This document shows positions 24,823-33,988 of a stretch of DNA of 64,000 nucleotides, piece by piece. A program made the translations under genes and the position numbers. A model generated the notes under the pieces. That model was not told the origin of the DNA, made no database searches, and saw nothing but the letters and a program-made list of their open reading frames with translations. The stretch is from Streptomyces albidoflavus (lineage in GTDB: Bacteria; Actinomycetota; Actinomycetes; Streptomycetales; Streptomycetaceae), in NCBI RefSeq assembly GCF_000719955.1, contig NZ_JOII01000027.1, positions 1-64,000 on the forward strand. The letters are read 5' to 3'. Position 1 is the first letter of the stretch. Each line of letters begins with the position of its first letter.

Positions 24823-25824
24823 TCACATCGCGGCGAGCACGTCCACGACGAAGACCATGGTCGAGTTGGCGGGCAGGTCCTCGCCCTTGTCCTCGTCCTT
24901 GTAGCCCTGCTCCGGCGGAATCACCAGCATCACGCGGTCGCCGACGTGGGTGCCGACGAGGCCCTTGTCCCAGCCCTCGACGACCTGGCCGACGCCGATC
25001 TGAGTGGCGAAGGGCGAGCCGGTGTTCCAGGAGGAGTCGAAGAGCTTGGCCTTCTCCTTGCCCTCGTTCGGCTTCCAGGCCGCGCCGCTGTACTGCATGT
25101 ACACCGTCTGGCCCTTCTTGATCTCCTCGCCGTCACCCTTGATCAGCGTCTTGCTGGTCAGCTTCTTCGGCGGGTCGTTCTTCGGCACCGCGATGGTGGC
25201 CGGCTCCGGCTTGTCGGCCTTGACCTGGGGCAGGTCGGAGGGGATCTCCGCCTGCTCGCCCTCGGCCATGTTCGGCACGACGTCCTTGATGTCCAGGGCG
25301 AAGACCAGGGTGTCCTTGCCCGTGACGCCCAGCTGCTCCTGGCCGGCCTCGCCGAAGGCGGCGGCCGGCGGCGCGACGACCAGGACGCGGCTGCCGACCT
25401 TCTGGCCCAGCACCGACTGGCTGAACGCCGGGATGATCGTCTCCGCGCCCGCGGTGATCATCTGGGGCGCGCCGCCCTTGTCGTAGCTGGAGCCGAGGTC
25501 CTTGCCGCCCTTCCAGACCTTGCCGGTGAAGTTGGCCATCACCAGGTCGTCCTTCTTGACCTCGGGTCCGTCACCGGCCGAGAGGGAGTGGACCACGAAC
25601 TTGTCGCTCGGGTCGCCCTTGGGGAGCTTGATGGTGGCCTTCTTGCCCGGCTCGCCGGAGACCTCCGGCATGGGGTCGGCCGAATCGACCGGCTTGGGGG
25701 CCTTGGGGGCCGCCGCGGGCTTCTCGGAGGCCGCCGCGTCGTCCTTCTTCTCGGCCTCCTCACCCCCGCAGGCGGTCAGCAGCAGAGCCGGAACGATGAA
25801 CAAGGCGGCAAATCGGCGTCGCAC
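24823..25824 (-). CDS. FKBP-type peptidyl-prolyl isomerase lipoprotein, two FKBP domains
   Basis: This 333-residue exported lipoprotein has a signal peptide with a lipobox ending at Cys19 (LLLTAC). A Lys/Ala/Pro-rich linker and two FKBP-like domains follow. Domain 2 (about 215-333) keeps active-site residues (FDSSWNTG, VVEGWDKG, GYKDED). Domain 1 (about 75-195) has lost several: the Trp of the GW motif is Phe (IIPAFSQS) and the binding Asp and Tyr positions differ. It is probably a non-catalytic or chaperone-like module. The GTG at 25824 has GAGG at 6 nt. Likely role: folding on the outer membrane face. Confidence 0.93.
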   Translation of the reverse strand: MRRRFAALFIVPALLLTACGGEEAEKKDDAAASEKPAAAPKAPKPVDSADPMPEVSGEPGKKATIKLPKGDPSDKFVVHSLSAGDGPEVKKDDLVMANFTGKVWKGGKDLGSSYDKGGAPQMITAGAETIIPAFSQSVLGQKVGSRVLVVAPPAAAFGEAGQEQLGVTGKDTLVFALDIKDVVPNMAEGEQAEIPSDLPQVKADKPEPATIAVPKNDPPKKLTSKTLIKGDGEEIKKGQTVYMQYSGAAWKPNEGKEKAKLFDSSWNTGSPFATQIGVGQVVEGWDKGLVGTHVGDRVMLVIPPEQGYKDEDKGEDLPANSTMVFVVDVLAAM

Positions 25825-25914
25825 AGAGGACCTCGGGGGGTTGGCGGATACGGGAAACGTCGGTCCCGCCACTCTACGGCCCAGCCGCCCCACTGCTCCC
25901 GTACGGCATGGAAC

Positions 25915-25943
25915 GGGCCCCTCGTCACACGGACGAGGGGCCC
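25915..25943 (-). terminator. Terminator after pafA
   Basis: A perfect 12-bp stem (25915-25926 with 25932-25943) with a 5-base loop lies 54 nt beyond the pafA stop codon. Confidence 0.75.
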
Positions 25944-25996
25944 TGGTCACCGCCGGTCCACGGCGGGGAGGAGCGGTGTGTCACATTCCGGTGCCG

Positions 25997-27358
25997 TCAC
26001 ATGCCGGCGATGAGCTTCTCCACCCGGTCGTCCACCGACCGGAAGGGGTCCTTGCACAGCACGGTCCGCTGCGCCTGGTCGTTGAGCTTGAGGTGGACCC
26101 AGTCGACGGTGAAGTCGCGGCGCTGCTCCTGCGCCCTGCGGATGAAGTCGCCGCGCAGCCGGGCCCGGGTGGTCTGCGGCGGGACGGACTTGCCTTCGAA
26201 GATCTTCAGGTCGTTGCAGATCCGGGCGGCCTGGCCGTTCTTCTCCAGGAGGTAGTAGAGGCCGCGCCTGCGGTGGATGTCGTGGTAGGCGAGGTCTATC
26301 TGGGCGACCCGGGGGTGGGACATGGTCATGTTGTGCTTGGCCCGGTACCGCTCCAGGAGCTTGTACTTCATGACCCAGTCGATCTCGGTGGCGACCCGGT
26401 CGAGGTCCTCCTCCTCGATCGCGTCGAGGGTGCGGCCCCAGAGCTCCAGGACCTGCTCGACGGTGCCGGTGCGGATGCCCCGGCGGTCCACGAAGTCCAC
26501 GGCCTTCTCGTAGTACTCCCGCTGGACCTCCAGGGCGGAGGCCTCGCGGCCGCTGGCCAGGCGGACCTTGCGGCGGCCGGTGGTGTCGTGGCTGACCTCG
26601 CGGATGGCCCGGATCGGGTTCTCCAGGGTGAGGTCGCGCATCACGGTGCCGGCCTCGATCATGCGGAGCACCAGGTCGGTGGCGCCGACCTTGAGGAGCA
26701 TGGTCGTCTCGGACATGTTCGAGTCGCCGACGATGACGTGCAGGCGGCGGTAGCGCTCGGCGTCCGCGTGCGGTTCGTCGCGGGTGTTGATGATCGGGCG
26801 GGAGCGGGTCGTCGCGGAGCTGACGCCCTCCCAGATGTGCTCGGCGCGCTGGCTGACGCAGTACACCGCGCCCCGGGGGGTCTGGAGCACCTTGCCGGCC
26901 CCGCAGAGGAGCTGCCGGGTCACGAGGAAGGGGATGAGGATGTCCGCGAGGCGGGAGAACTCCCCGTGCCGGGCCACGAGGTAGTTCTCGTGGCAGCCGT
27001 AGGAGTTCCCGGCGGAGTCGGTGTTGTTCTTGAAGAGATAGACGTCGCCCGCGATGCCCTCCTCGTGCAGGCGGCGTTCGGCGTCGACGAGCAGCCCTTC
27101 GAGGATGCGTTCGCCGGACTTGTCGTGGGTCACCAGTTCGGTGACGTTGTCGCATTCCGGTGTGGCGTATTCCGGATGCGAACCCACATCGAGATAGAGG
27201 CGGGCACCGTTCCGCAGAAAGACATTGCTGCTGCGGCCCCATGACACAACGCGGCGGAAGAGGTAGCGCGCCACCTCGTCAGGCGACAGACGGCGCTGTC
27301 CCCTGAAGGTGCACGTGACGCCGTACTCGTTCTCCAGCCCGAAAATGCGGCGGTCCAT
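25997..27358 (-). CDS. pafA: Pup-protein ligase PafA
   Basis: This 453-residue carboxylate-amine ligase has a glutamine-synthetase-like fold. It joins the C-terminal Glu of Pup to lysines of target proteins using ATP. The N-terminus [10 protein letters not shown] holds the metal-binding Glu residues. [16 protein letters not shown] contains the catalytic Asp region, and [23 protein letters not shown] is strongly conserved with Dop. It lacks the about 40-residue insertion seen in Dop between those regions. It starts 9 nt after the MFS gene stop, with no clear Shine-Dalgarno. A TAATGT -10-like hexamer ends 6 nt before the ATG, so a leaderless pafA transcript is possible. Confidence 0.96.
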   Translation of the reverse strand: MDRRIFGLENEYGVTCTFRGQRRLSPDEVARYLFRRVVSWGRSSNVFLRNGARLYLDVGSHPEYATPECDNVTELVTHDKSGERILEGLLVDAERRLHEEGIAGDVYLFKNNTDSAGNSYGCHENYLVARHGEFSRLADILIPFLVTRQLLCGAGKVLQTPRGAVYCVSQRAEHIWEGVSSATTRSRPIINTRDEPHADAERYRRLHVIVGDSNMSETTMLLKVGATDLVLRMIEAGTVMRDLTLENPIRAIREVSHDTTGRRKVRLASGREASALEVQREYYEKAVDFVDRRGIRTGTVEQVLELWGRTLDAIEEEDLDRVATEIDWVMKYKLLERYRAKHNMTMSHPRVAQIDLAYHDIHRRRGLYYLLEKNGQAARICNDLKIFEGKSVPPQTTRARLRGDFIRRAQEQRRDFTVDWVHLKLNDQAQRTVLCKDPFRSVDDRVEKLIAGM

Positions 27359-27367
27359 GACTGAACA

Positions 27368-28627
27368 TTACGCCTGATGCCCCGCACTGAAACCGGGTTC
27401 GGCGGCCCCGTTTCGATCATTTTCCGAAGAGACCACCGGATCGCCGCCCCGGCCCCGCCCGTTCAGCACCCGCGTGGTGGCCAGCAGCACCAGCAGGGCG
27501 GCCACTCCCCCGGCCCCCGCGACCCAGAACCCGGGGGCGGTGCCGCCCCATTCGACGGCCGGCCCCGCGGCCCCGGTCCCCAGCGCCGCGCCGACGCCGA
27601 AGACGGTGACGAGCCAGGAGAACGCCTCGGTCACCGTTCCCCGGGGCGCGTGCCGGTCCACCACCACGAAGGCGCAGGCGAGCGCGGGCGCCAGGAAGAG
27701 ACCGGAGACCACGGCGAGGCCGGTCATCGCGGCCACCCCGGGGGTGAGCGCCAGCGGGAGGTAGCCGAGGGCCAGCAGCCCCACCAGGAGGCGCAGCCGC
27801 CGCTCGGGCTCCCCCGCCCACTGCCGGGCGCCGTAGACCACGCCGCCGATCAGGGCGCCGAGGCCGAGCGCCGCCATCAGCCAGCCGTAGACCGACTCCC
27901 GGCCGTGGTCGTCGGCGTAGGCGACGGCGGCCACGGTGATCGAGCCGAGGGCGACGCCGACGAAGAGGAAGGAGCCGAGCAGGGCCAGCAGCCCGGGCGA
28001 GCGCAGCGCGCCCAGCCAGTGCGCCTCGCGCGGGGCCGAGCGCCAGCGCCGGGAGGGCGCGGAGACGACGACGGAGAGAGCGCCGAGCACCCCGAGGACG
28101 TTGATCACCAGCAGCGCGGCCCCCGGCGACCACCAGGCGACGAAGAGCGTCACCAGCAGCGGCCCCGCGGTGAACATGACCTCCTGCGCCACCGCGTCCA
28201 GCGCGTACGCCGCGTGCACCCGGTCCGCCCGTCCGAGCACGCTCGGCCACAGGGCCCGCAGCCCGCCCTCCAGCGGCGGGGTGAAGATTCCGGCCATCAC
28301 GACGGCCGCGTAGGCGGGCGGCAGCGGGTCGATGCCGACGACGGCCAGCGCCGCCATGCCGGCCCCGGACAGCACGGCGGCCGGGAGCATCACCCTCGGC
28401 TGCCCGTACAGGTCGACGGCGCGGCCCAGCAGCGGCTGGCCCACGGCGGTGGCCAGCCCGTAGACCGCCGCGAGGGCGCCGGCCAGCGCATATCCCCCGC
28501 CCTCCGCGCGGACGAAGAGCACGATCGCGATGTGCCCGGTCGCGCTGGGGAGGCGGCCGACCAGCGTGCCGCAGAGCAGCCGCGCCGCGTGCCGCGAGCG
28601 CAGCAGTTCCCCGTATCCCGCCGCCAT
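27368..28627 (-). CDS. MFS transporter
   Basis: This 419-residue protein has about 12 hydrophobic segments in the major facilitator arrangement. The cytoplasmic loop between helices 2 and 3 contains GQPLLGRAVDLYGQPR, a variant of the family motif. It is probably an exporter, but the substrate cannot be inferred. GAGGGG lies 6 nt before the ATG. It diverges from a LacI-type regulator with a palindrome between them, suggesting direct control. pafA follows only 9 nt downstream, so the two may be co-transcribed. Confidence 0.88.
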   Translation of the reverse strand: MAAGYGELLRSRHAARLLCGTLVGRLPSATGHIAIVLFVRAEGGGYALAGALAAVYGLATAVGQPLLGRAVDLYGQPRVMLPAAVLSGAGMAALAVVGIDPLPPAYAAVVMAGIFTPPLEGGLRALWPSVLGRADRVHAAYALDAVAQEVMFTAGPLLVTLFVAWWSPGAALLVINVLGVLGALSVVVSAPSRRWRSAPREAHWLGALRSPGLLALLGSFLFVGVALGSITVAAVAYADDHGRESVYGWLMAALGLGALIGGVVYGARQWAGEPERRLRLLVGLLALGYLPLALTPGVAAMTGLAVVSGLFLAPALACAFVVVDRHAPRGTVTEAFSWLVTVFGVGAALGTGAAGPAVEWGGTAPGFWVAGAGGVAALLVLLATTRVLNGRGRGGDPVVSSENDRNGAAEPGFSAGHQA

Positions 28628-28650
28628 CGGCAGCCCCTCACCTCAAGTGT

Positions 28651-28676
28651 TACGTATAACGTCGGCGTCATACGTA
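28651..28676. promoter_or_regulatory. Palindromic candidate operator between the MFS and LacI-type genes
   Basis: TACGTAT (28651-28657) and its exact inverse ATACGTA (28670-28676) are separated by 12 bases. They form the only AT-rich island in this intergenic region. The left arm overlaps a TATACG-like -10 for the MFS gene. It is the best candidate site for the adjacent LacI-family protein. Confidence 0.6.
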
Positions 28677-28818
28677 CCATGTGCGGGCAGCCGGGGTCCA
28701 GGTGACGCGGGGGCGGGGGGACGGTCCCGGCCGACGCCCGCCGGGGCGCGCGGGTCCGCCGTCGGCCCCCGCCCGCCGGTCGCACCGGATTCCGCCCTCT
28801 GGAGAGGACCCCGCCGCT

Positions 28819-29835
28819 TTGTCCGCCGCTTCCCGGCCCACCAGCAAGGACGTCGCCCGCGCCGCCGGGGTCTCGCAGGCCGCCGTCTCCCTGGTCCTCG
28901 GCGGCAAGTGGCCGGGCCGGGTCTCGGCGGCCACCGCCGAGCGCGTCCGGGAGGCGGCCCGGTCCCTGGGCTACCGCCCGAATCTCGCCGCCCGCGACCT
29001 CAGGACCGGACGGACCCGCACGGCCCTGCTGGTGGTGCCCGCGCTCACCAACGAGTTCTTCGCCCGGGTCCACGCGGGGGCCGCCTCCGTCGCCGCCGCG
29101 CACGGCTTCGGCGTCCTCCTCTACCCCTCGCCGGAGGGCACCGGACCGGCCACCGACCCGTTCGCCTCCGCGCCGGCCGCCCTCGACGGCGTTCTCGCCT
29201 CCTCGATGGCGGCCCAGGCGCTCAGCGGGATCGGCGCGGGGGCCCTGCCGCTGGTGATGCTCGACAGCGACCCGGCGACGGGGCCGGGCACCGCCACCGT
29301 GAACCTCGCCATCGCCGACGGCATGCGCCAGGCCGCCGGGCACCTGCTGGGGCTCGGCCACCGCGACCTCGTCCACCTCGCCGCCGGCGTGGACTCCTGG
29401 ACCTTCGAGGTCCGCGCGGCCGCCCTCGCCGCCTCGGTGGCCGCCGTGCCCGGCGCCCGGCTCCGAACGCGTCGGTGCGCGCTCGGGGTGGCCGAGGCAC
29501 AGGCGGCGGTGACCGCCCTGCTCACCGCCCCCGGGGAGCGTCCGACCGCCCTGGTCTGCGACGACGACCTGCTGGCCGCGGGGGCCTGCAAGGCGGCCCG
29601 GCGGCTGGGGGTACGGGTCCCCGGGGAGCTGTCCGTCACCGGGTTCGACGACCTGACCCTGGCCACGGCGATCGAGCCGGAGCTGACCACCGTCACCCTG
29701 CCGGCCGAGGAGTTCGGCGCCCGGGGCATGGCCGCCCTGCTCACCGCGGTGGACGGCGGCACCCCGGCGGACGAGGAACTCCCCGTCACCCTCACCGTCC
29801 GCGGCTCCACCGGCCCGGCGCCCGCCCGGACATGA
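28819..29835 (+). CDS. LacI-family transcriptional regulator
   Basis: This 338-residue regulator has an N-terminal LacI HTH (TSKDVARAAGVSQAAVSLVL, about 6-25). The hinge follows (TAERVREAARSLGYRPNLAAR), then a periplasmic-binding-protein-like sensor domain to the end (SVTGFDDLTLATAIEPELTTV). The frame is open upstream to 28681, but the LacI family begins right before its HTH, so I choose TTG at 28819, giving normal family length. A weak GGAGAGG lies 11 nt upstream. It probably represses the divergent MFS gene through the palindrome at 28651-28676. The ligand is unknown. Confidence 0.88.
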   Translation: MSAASRPTSKDVARAAGVSQAAVSLVLGGKWPGRVSAATAERVREAARSLGYRPNLAARDLRTGRTRTALLVVPALTNEFFARVHAGAASVAAAHGFGVLLYPSPEGTGPATDPFASAPAALDGVLASSMAAQALSGIGAGALPLVMLDSDPATGPGTATVNLAIADGMRQAAGHLLGLGHRDLVHLAAGVDSWTFEVRAAALAASVAAVPGARLRTRRCALGVAEAQAAVTALLTAPGERPTALVCDDDLLAAGACKAARRLGVRVPGELSVTGFDDLTLATAIEPELTTVTLPAEEFGARGMAALLTAVDGGTPADEELPVTLTVRGSTGPAPART

Positions 29836-29880
29836 CGGTGGCCCGCACCCGGCCCCGGTGAGGGCGGGTGCGGGCCACCG
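29836..29880. terminator. Bidirectional terminator between LacI-type gene and prcA
   Basis: A perfect 15-bp stem (29836-29850 with 29866-29880) fills the 51-base gap between convergent genes. Confidence 0.8.
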
Positions 29881-29886
29881 CAGGGT

Positions 29887-30699
29887 TCAGCTCGGCGAAC
29901 CGGAGCCCGACGGGCCGTCGTCGCCCGGCAGGTCGGGGAGGTCCAGCTCCTCGTCCTCGTCCGCCGCCGAGGAGGCGGAGGAGGACGAAGAGGTGCCCGA
30001 GCCCTCCTCCAGGAGGCGGGCGAGGCGGGTGCCGACGATCCGCTTGAACTTGCGCCGCTGCGGCCGGGTGCGGTCGAGCACCGCGACCTCGAGCCGCTCG
30101 GCGGGGATCTCGCGCTCGCTGCCGTTGGTGTCGCGGGAGAGGGCGCTGACCGCCAGGCGCAGGGCCTGGGCGAGCGTCATCGAGTCCTCGTGGCGCTGGT
30201 CCAGGTAGGAGCTGATCTGCTCGGCGTTGCCGCCGACCGCGACCGAGCCGTGCTCGTCGACGATCGAGCCGTCGTGCGGCAGGCGGTAGATCTGGTCGCC
30301 CGAGGCGTCCTCGCCGACCTCGGCGACGACCAGCTCCACCTCGTACGGCTTCTCGCCGTTGCTGGAGAAGATGGTGCCGAGAGTCTGCGCGTACACATTG
30401 GCCAGGCCGCGCGCCGTCACGTCGTCGCGGTCATAGGTGTATCCGCGCAGATCGGCGTAGCGCACGCCGCCGATCCGGAGATTCTCGTATTCGTTGTACT
30501 TACCGGCGGCGGCGAACCCGATCCGGTCGTAGATCTCGCTGAACTTGTGCAGTGCGCGGGACGGATTCTCACCGACGAACACAATGCCGTCGGTGTACTG
30601 GAGCACCACGAGGCTCCGTCCGCGGGCGATGCCCTTGCGGGCGTATTCCGCCCGGTCGGCCATGGCCTGCTGTGGTGAGACATAGAACGGCGTCGACAC
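29887..30699 (-). CDS. prcA: Proteasome alpha subunit PrcA
   Basis: This 270-residue 20S proteasome alpha subunit begins with the gating segment [26 protein letters not shown], described here as the region to about residue 27. [17 protein letters not shown] and [20 protein letters not shown] follow. It has no catalytic Thr, as expected for alpha. The tail (about 225-270) is Ser/Asp/Glu-rich and probably disordered. It forms the outer rings that receive the Arc/Mpa ATPase. prcB lies 58 nt upstream in the same operon. The start is GTG with a weak AAAGGGA. Confidence 0.96.
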   Translation of the reverse strand: MSTPFYVSPQQAMADRAEYARKGIARGRSLVVLQYTDGIVFVGENPSRALHKFSEIYDRIGFAAAGKYNEYENLRIGGVRYADLRGYTYDRDDVTARGLANVYAQTLGTIFSSNGEKPYEVELVVAEVGEDASGDQIYRLPHDGSIVDEHGSVAVGGNAEQISSYLDQRHEDSMTLAQALRLAVSALSRDTNGSEREIPAERLEVAVLDRTRPQRRKFKRIVGTRLARLLEEGSGTSSSSSASSAADEDEELDLPDLPGDDGPSGSGSPS

Positions 30700-30757
30700 C
30701 GGCTATCCGTCCCTTTCTGTCGGTGACCCAAACAATCCAGGCGGCACGAGCCGCGCC

Positions 30758-31603
30758 CTACAGCAGTGCCGCACGCGGCCCGTCCGGCTCCTCCATGCGC
30801 CGCTCCAGCACCGCCCGCGCGACGTCGGAGATCTGCTCCTCCGTCAGCCGCCGGAAGCCGTCGTCGGTGATCACGGTGACGATCGGGTAGATCCGCCGGG
30901 CGACGTCCGGGCCGCCGGTCGCCGAGTCGTCGTCCGCGGCGTCGTAGAGCGCCTGGACGACCAGCGTGGTGGCCTGCTCCTCCGTCAGGTCGTCGCGGTA
31001 GAGCTTCTTCATGGAGCCGCGGGCGAAGGTCGAGCCGGAGCCCGTCGCCGCGTACCCGTGCTCCTCGGAGCGGCCGCCGGTGACGTCGTAGGAGAAGATG
31101 CGGCCGCGCTCGCGGTCCACGTCGTACCCGACGAAGAGGGGGACCACGGCGAGGCCCTGCATGGCCATGCCGAGGTTGGAGCGGATCATCGTGGAGAGGC
31201 GGTTGGCCTTGCCCTCCAGGGAGAGCGCGGCGCCTTCGACCTTCTCGAAGTGCTCCAGCTCCAGCTGGAAGAGCTTGACCATCTCCACCGCGAGACCGGC
31301 GGTCCCGGCGATGCCCACGGCCGAGTGCTCGTCGGCCGGGAAGACCTTCTCGATGTCGCGCTGGGCGATGACGTTCCCCATCGTGGCGCGCCGGTCGCCG
31401 GCGAGGACGACCCCGCCGGGGAAGGTGCTCGCGACGATGGTCGTGCCGTGCGGGGCCTGGACCACGCCCTGGACGGGCGGGAGCTGGCGGTTGCCCGGCA
31501 GCATCTCGGGCTGATGCTCCGACAGGAAGTCCACGAACGACGAGGACCCGGGCGTCAGGAAGGCAGCCGGCAGACGCCCGGTGCTACGAGTGATGGCTTC
31601 CAC
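30758..31603 (-). CDS. prcB: Proteasome beta subunit PrcB
   Basis: This is the 281-residue precursor of the catalytic beta subunit. A 53-residue propeptide ends in Gly53, and cleavage exposes the N-terminal nucleophile Thr54 (HG|TTIVAST). Conserved [14 protein letters not shown] carries the supporting Asp and Arg. An active-site Lys and Ser-rich region follows ([18 protein letters not shown]). The GTG at 31603 has AAGGA at 5 nt, so the longer frame to 31687 is rejected. Beta rings degrade pupylated proteins delivered by Arc/Mpa. The gene is 234 bases downstream of pup with a hairpin between them, so prcBA may have its own promoter. Confidence 0.96.
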   Translation of the reverse strand: MEAITRSTGRLPAAFLTPGSSSFVDFLSEHQPEMLPGNRQLPPVQGVVQAPHGTTIVASTFPGGVVLAGDRRATMGNVIAQRDIEKVFPADEHSAVGIAGTAGLAVEMVKLFQLELEHFEKVEGAALSLEGKANRLSTMIRSNLGMAMQGLAVVPLFVGYDVDRERGRIFSYDVTGGRSEEHGYAATGSGSTFARGSMKKLYRDDLTEEQATTLVVQALYDAADDDSATGGPDVARRIYPIVTVITDDGFRRLTEEQISDVARAVLERRMEEPDGPRAALL

Positions 31604-31780
31604 ACGTTTCCTTCCGGATAGGCGGCGGCCTGACCCGAGCGCCGGGCGGTGCCCGACGTGCCGGTGGCCGAATAGCAGGTGAAGCACGTTACGCCAGGGA
31701 CCCTACCCGCCCGGGGGCGGTGATCCACCTGGGATACGGGAGAAGGCGGACGGCTCACGGGAGCCGCCGTCACGCAGCGG

Positions 31781-31805
31781 CGGGCGGCGTCCTGGACGCC
31801 GCCCG
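31781..31805 (-). terminator. Hairpin after pup
   Basis: An 11-bp perfect stem (31781-31791 with 31795-31805) with a 3-base loop lies 33 nt beyond the pup stop codon. Confidence 0.6.
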
Positions 31806-31837
31806 CGCGCCGGTGAGGGCCGAGGCCCCCGAGGGGG

Positions 31838-32056
31838 CTACTCGCCGCCCTTCTGCACGAATCCGCGGACGAAGTCCTCGGCGTTCTCCTCCAGGACGTC
31901 GTCGATCTCGTCGAGAACGGAGTCGACGTCGTCGCTCAGCGCCTCCTGGCGCTCCTTGAGCTCCTCCGAGACCGTTGCGTCCTCGGTCTGCTCCTCGGTC
32001 GTTTCCGCCGGACGATTCGCCTTCTGCTGTCCGCCGTCGCTGTCCTTGGCCGCCAT
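31838..32056 (-). CDS. pup: Prokaryotic ubiquitin-like protein Pup
   Basis: This 72-residue intrinsically disordered modifier ends in FVQKGGE. The C-terminal residue is encoded as Glu, so it is ready for ligation without deamidation. The helix-forming segment VDSVLDEIDDVLEENAEDFV binds the Arc/Mpa coiled coil. The N-terminal half, rich in Lys, Gln and Glu, threads into the ATPase. It sits between dop and prcB, as in other actinobacteria. GTGAGG lies just upstream of the ATG. A 9-bp tandem repeat lies 23-40 nt before the start. Confidence 0.96.
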   Translation of the reverse strand: MAAKDSDGGQQKANRPAETTEEQTEDATVSEELKERQEALSDDVDSVLDEIDDVLEENAEDFVRGFVQKGGE

Positions 32057-32078
32057 CCGTACCTCACCCCGCTCGGTT

Positions 32079-32096
32079 CGATGTACTCGATGTACT
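32079..32096. repeat. 9-bp tandem repeat in the pup leader
   Basis: CGATGTACT occurs twice head-to-tail (32079-32087 and 32088-32096), 23-40 bases upstream of the pup ATG. It lies within an unusually AT-richer patch and may be part of the promoter or a regulator site. Confidence 0.55.
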
Positions 32097-32151
32097 TGAT
32101 CAGACCCTACAAGTCGGGCCCTGATCCGGCGCGTCCTTAAGTCCGGCCGGC

Positions 32152-32171
32152 CCGGGGCCCGCGGGCCCCGG
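32152..32171 (-). terminator. Hairpin after dop
   Basis: An 8-bp stem (32152-32159 with 32164-32171) with a 4-base loop lies 28 nt beyond the dop stop codon. Confidence 0.55.
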
Positions 32172-32198
32172 AAGGATCATTCCCGGTCAGCGGCGGTT

Positions 32199-33710
32199 TC
32201 AGCCGCCCGAGAGGGCCTGAACAAGTTCCTGTGCGGTACGGCACCGGTCCAGGAGCTGCCCGACGTGCTCCCGGGTGCCGCGCAGCGGCTCCAGGGTGGG
32301 CACCCGCTGGAGCGAGTCGCGTCCCGGCAGGTCGAAGATGACCGAGTCCCACGAGGCCGCCGCCACGTCGTCGGCGTACTGCTCCAGGCAGCGGCCGCGG
32401 AAGTAGGCGCGGGTGTCCTCCGGGGGCCTGATCTGCGCCTCGGTGACGTCCCGCTCGTCCAGCAGCCGCTGCATCCGCCCCCGGGCGACGAGGCGGTTGT
32501 ACAGCCCCTTGTCCTGGCGCACGTCCGCGTACTGGAGGTCGACCAGGTGGAGGCGGGGCGCGTCCCACTCCAGCTGGTCGCGGCGCCGGTACCCCTCCAT
32601 CAGCTGGCGCTTGGCCACCCAGTCGAGCTGGTCGGCGAGGCTCATCGGGTCGCTCTCCAGCCTGCCGAGGACGTCCTCCCAGCGGGCCAGCACGTCCCGG
32701 GTCTGCTCGTCGGCGTCGGCGCCGTACCGCTCCTCGACGTACTTGCGGGCCAGCTCGAAGTACTCCATCTGGAGCTGGACGGCGGTGAGGGTGCGGCCGC
32801 TGCGCAGGGTGATGAGCTGCTTGAGGGAGGGGTCGTGGGAGACCTTGTGCAGGGTGCGGACCGGTTGGTCGACGGCGAGGTCCACGGCGATGAAGCCGTC
32901 CTCGATCATCGAGAGGACCAGCGCGGTGGTGCCGAGCTTGAGGTAGGTGGAGATCTCCGAGAGGTTGGCGTCGCCGATGATCACATGGAGGCGGCGCCAG
33001 CGCTCGGCGTCGGCGTGCGGCTCGTCCCGGGTGTTGATGATGGGCCGCTTGAGTGTCGTCTCCAGGCCCACCTCGACCTCGAAGTAGTCGGCGCGCTGGC
33101 TGAGCTGGAAGCCGTGGTCCGAGCCGTCCTGGCCGAGCCCGACGCGGCCGGCGCCGGTGACGACCTGGCGCGAGACGAAAAAGGGCGTCAGGTGGCGCAC
33201 GATGTCCGCGAAGGGGGTGTCCCGCTTCATCAGGTAGTTCTCGTGCGTGCCGTACGAGGCGCCCTTGTTGTCGGTGTTGTTCTTGTACAGGTGGATGGGC
33301 TGGGCGCCCGGCAGGCCGGCGGCCCGCTCGGCGGCCTCGGCCATGATGCGCTCGCCAGCCTTGTCCCAGAGGACGGCGTCGCGCGGGTTGGTCAGCTCGG
33401 GCGAGCTGTACTCGGGGTGCGCGTGGTCGACGTAGAGCCGTGCGCCGTTGGTGAGGATGACGTTGGCCAGGCCGATGTCCTCGTCGGTGAGCTGGCTGGC
33501 GTCGGCGTTGTCCCGGGCGAGGTCGAAGCCTCGCGCGTCGCGCAGCGGGTTCTCCTCCTCGAAGTCCCAGCGGGCGCGGCGCGCCCGGTGCATCGCCGCC
33601 GCGTAGGCGTTGACGATCTGGGACGAGGTGAGCATGGCATTGGCGTTGGGATGGCCGGGGACGGAGATCCCGTACTCCGTCTCGATGCCCATTACTCGCC
33701 GTACGGTCAT
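32199..33710 (-). CDS. dop: Depupylase/deamidase Dop
   Basis: This 503-residue homologue of PafA removes Pup from tagged proteins and, where Pup ends in Gln, deamidates it. The nucleotide and metal region is [10 protein letters not shown]. The catalytic Asp region reads [14 protein letters not shown]. Between about residues 45 and 85 it carries the Dop-specific insertion ([18 protein letters not shown]), which PafA lacks. [23 protein letters not shown] is also diagnostic. Because the local Pup is encoded with Glu, only the depupylase role should be needed. It lies upstream of pup in the same direction. Confidence 0.96.
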   Translation of the reverse strand: MTVRRVMGIETEYGISVPGHPNANAMLTSSQIVNAYAAAMHRARRARWDFEEENPLRDARGFDLARDNADASQLTDEDIGLANVILTNGARLYVDHAHPEYSSPELTNPRDAVLWDKAGERIMAEAAERAAGLPGAQPIHLYKNNTDNKGASYGTHENYLMKRDTPFADIVRHLTPFFVSRQVVTGAGRVGLGQDGSDHGFQLSQRADYFEVEVGLETTLKRPIINTRDEPHADAERWRRLHVIIGDANLSEISTYLKLGTTALVLSMIEDGFIAVDLAVDQPVRTLHKVSHDPSLKQLITLRSGRTLTAVQLQMEYFELARKYVEERYGADADEQTRDVLARWEDVLGRLESDPMSLADQLDWVAKRQLMEGYRRRDQLEWDAPRLHLVDLQYADVRQDKGLYNRLVARGRMQRLLDERDVTEAQIRPPEDTRAYFRGRCLEQYADDVAAASWDSVIFDLPGRDSLQRVPTLEPLRGTREHVGQLLDRCRTAQELVQALSGG

Positions 33711-33908
33711 GCGGCCCTCCTTGCCCTGCGGCGCCCCCGGGCGGGGGCGGCGCTCAAGTTCCGCGGGTGCTCGCGGGTGCGCGTGCGGTGCCGTCCCCGC
33801 GCCGCGCGACCTCGGTGGTACCGACGAGCCTAGAACGCCTTTGCGCTGGTGGGGAGTGATCGCGGGGTTTGCTCGGGGTGTGCCGCGGTGGCGGCGGGGA
33901 AAGCAGGC

Positions 33909-33940
33909 GGCTGCGGACGCCCGGATGGACGTCCGCAGCC
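33909..33940 (-). terminator. Terminator after arc
   Basis: An 11-bp perfect stem (33909-33919 with 33930-33940) lies 37 nt downstream of the arc stop codon. Confidence 0.7.
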
Positions 33941-33960
33941 GGCCCGTGGTGCTCAGGGTG

Positions 33961-33988
33961 CCTTACAGGTACTGCCTTACAGGTACTG
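33961..33988. repeat. 14-bp tandem duplication spanning the arc stop codon
   Basis: CCTTACAGGTACTG occurs twice in tandem (33961-33974 and 33975-33988). On the minus strand each copy spells the last codons and stop (CAG TAC CTG TAA). The second, downstream copy is out of frame and untranslated. Confidence 0.85.

Noticed and set aside
27359..27400. PafBC-type (RecA-NDp) promoter before pafA
   Set aside because: A TCAGTG hexamer and a TAATGT -10 are present, but their spacing is 14 nt rather than about 8, and the rest of the upstream element does not match.
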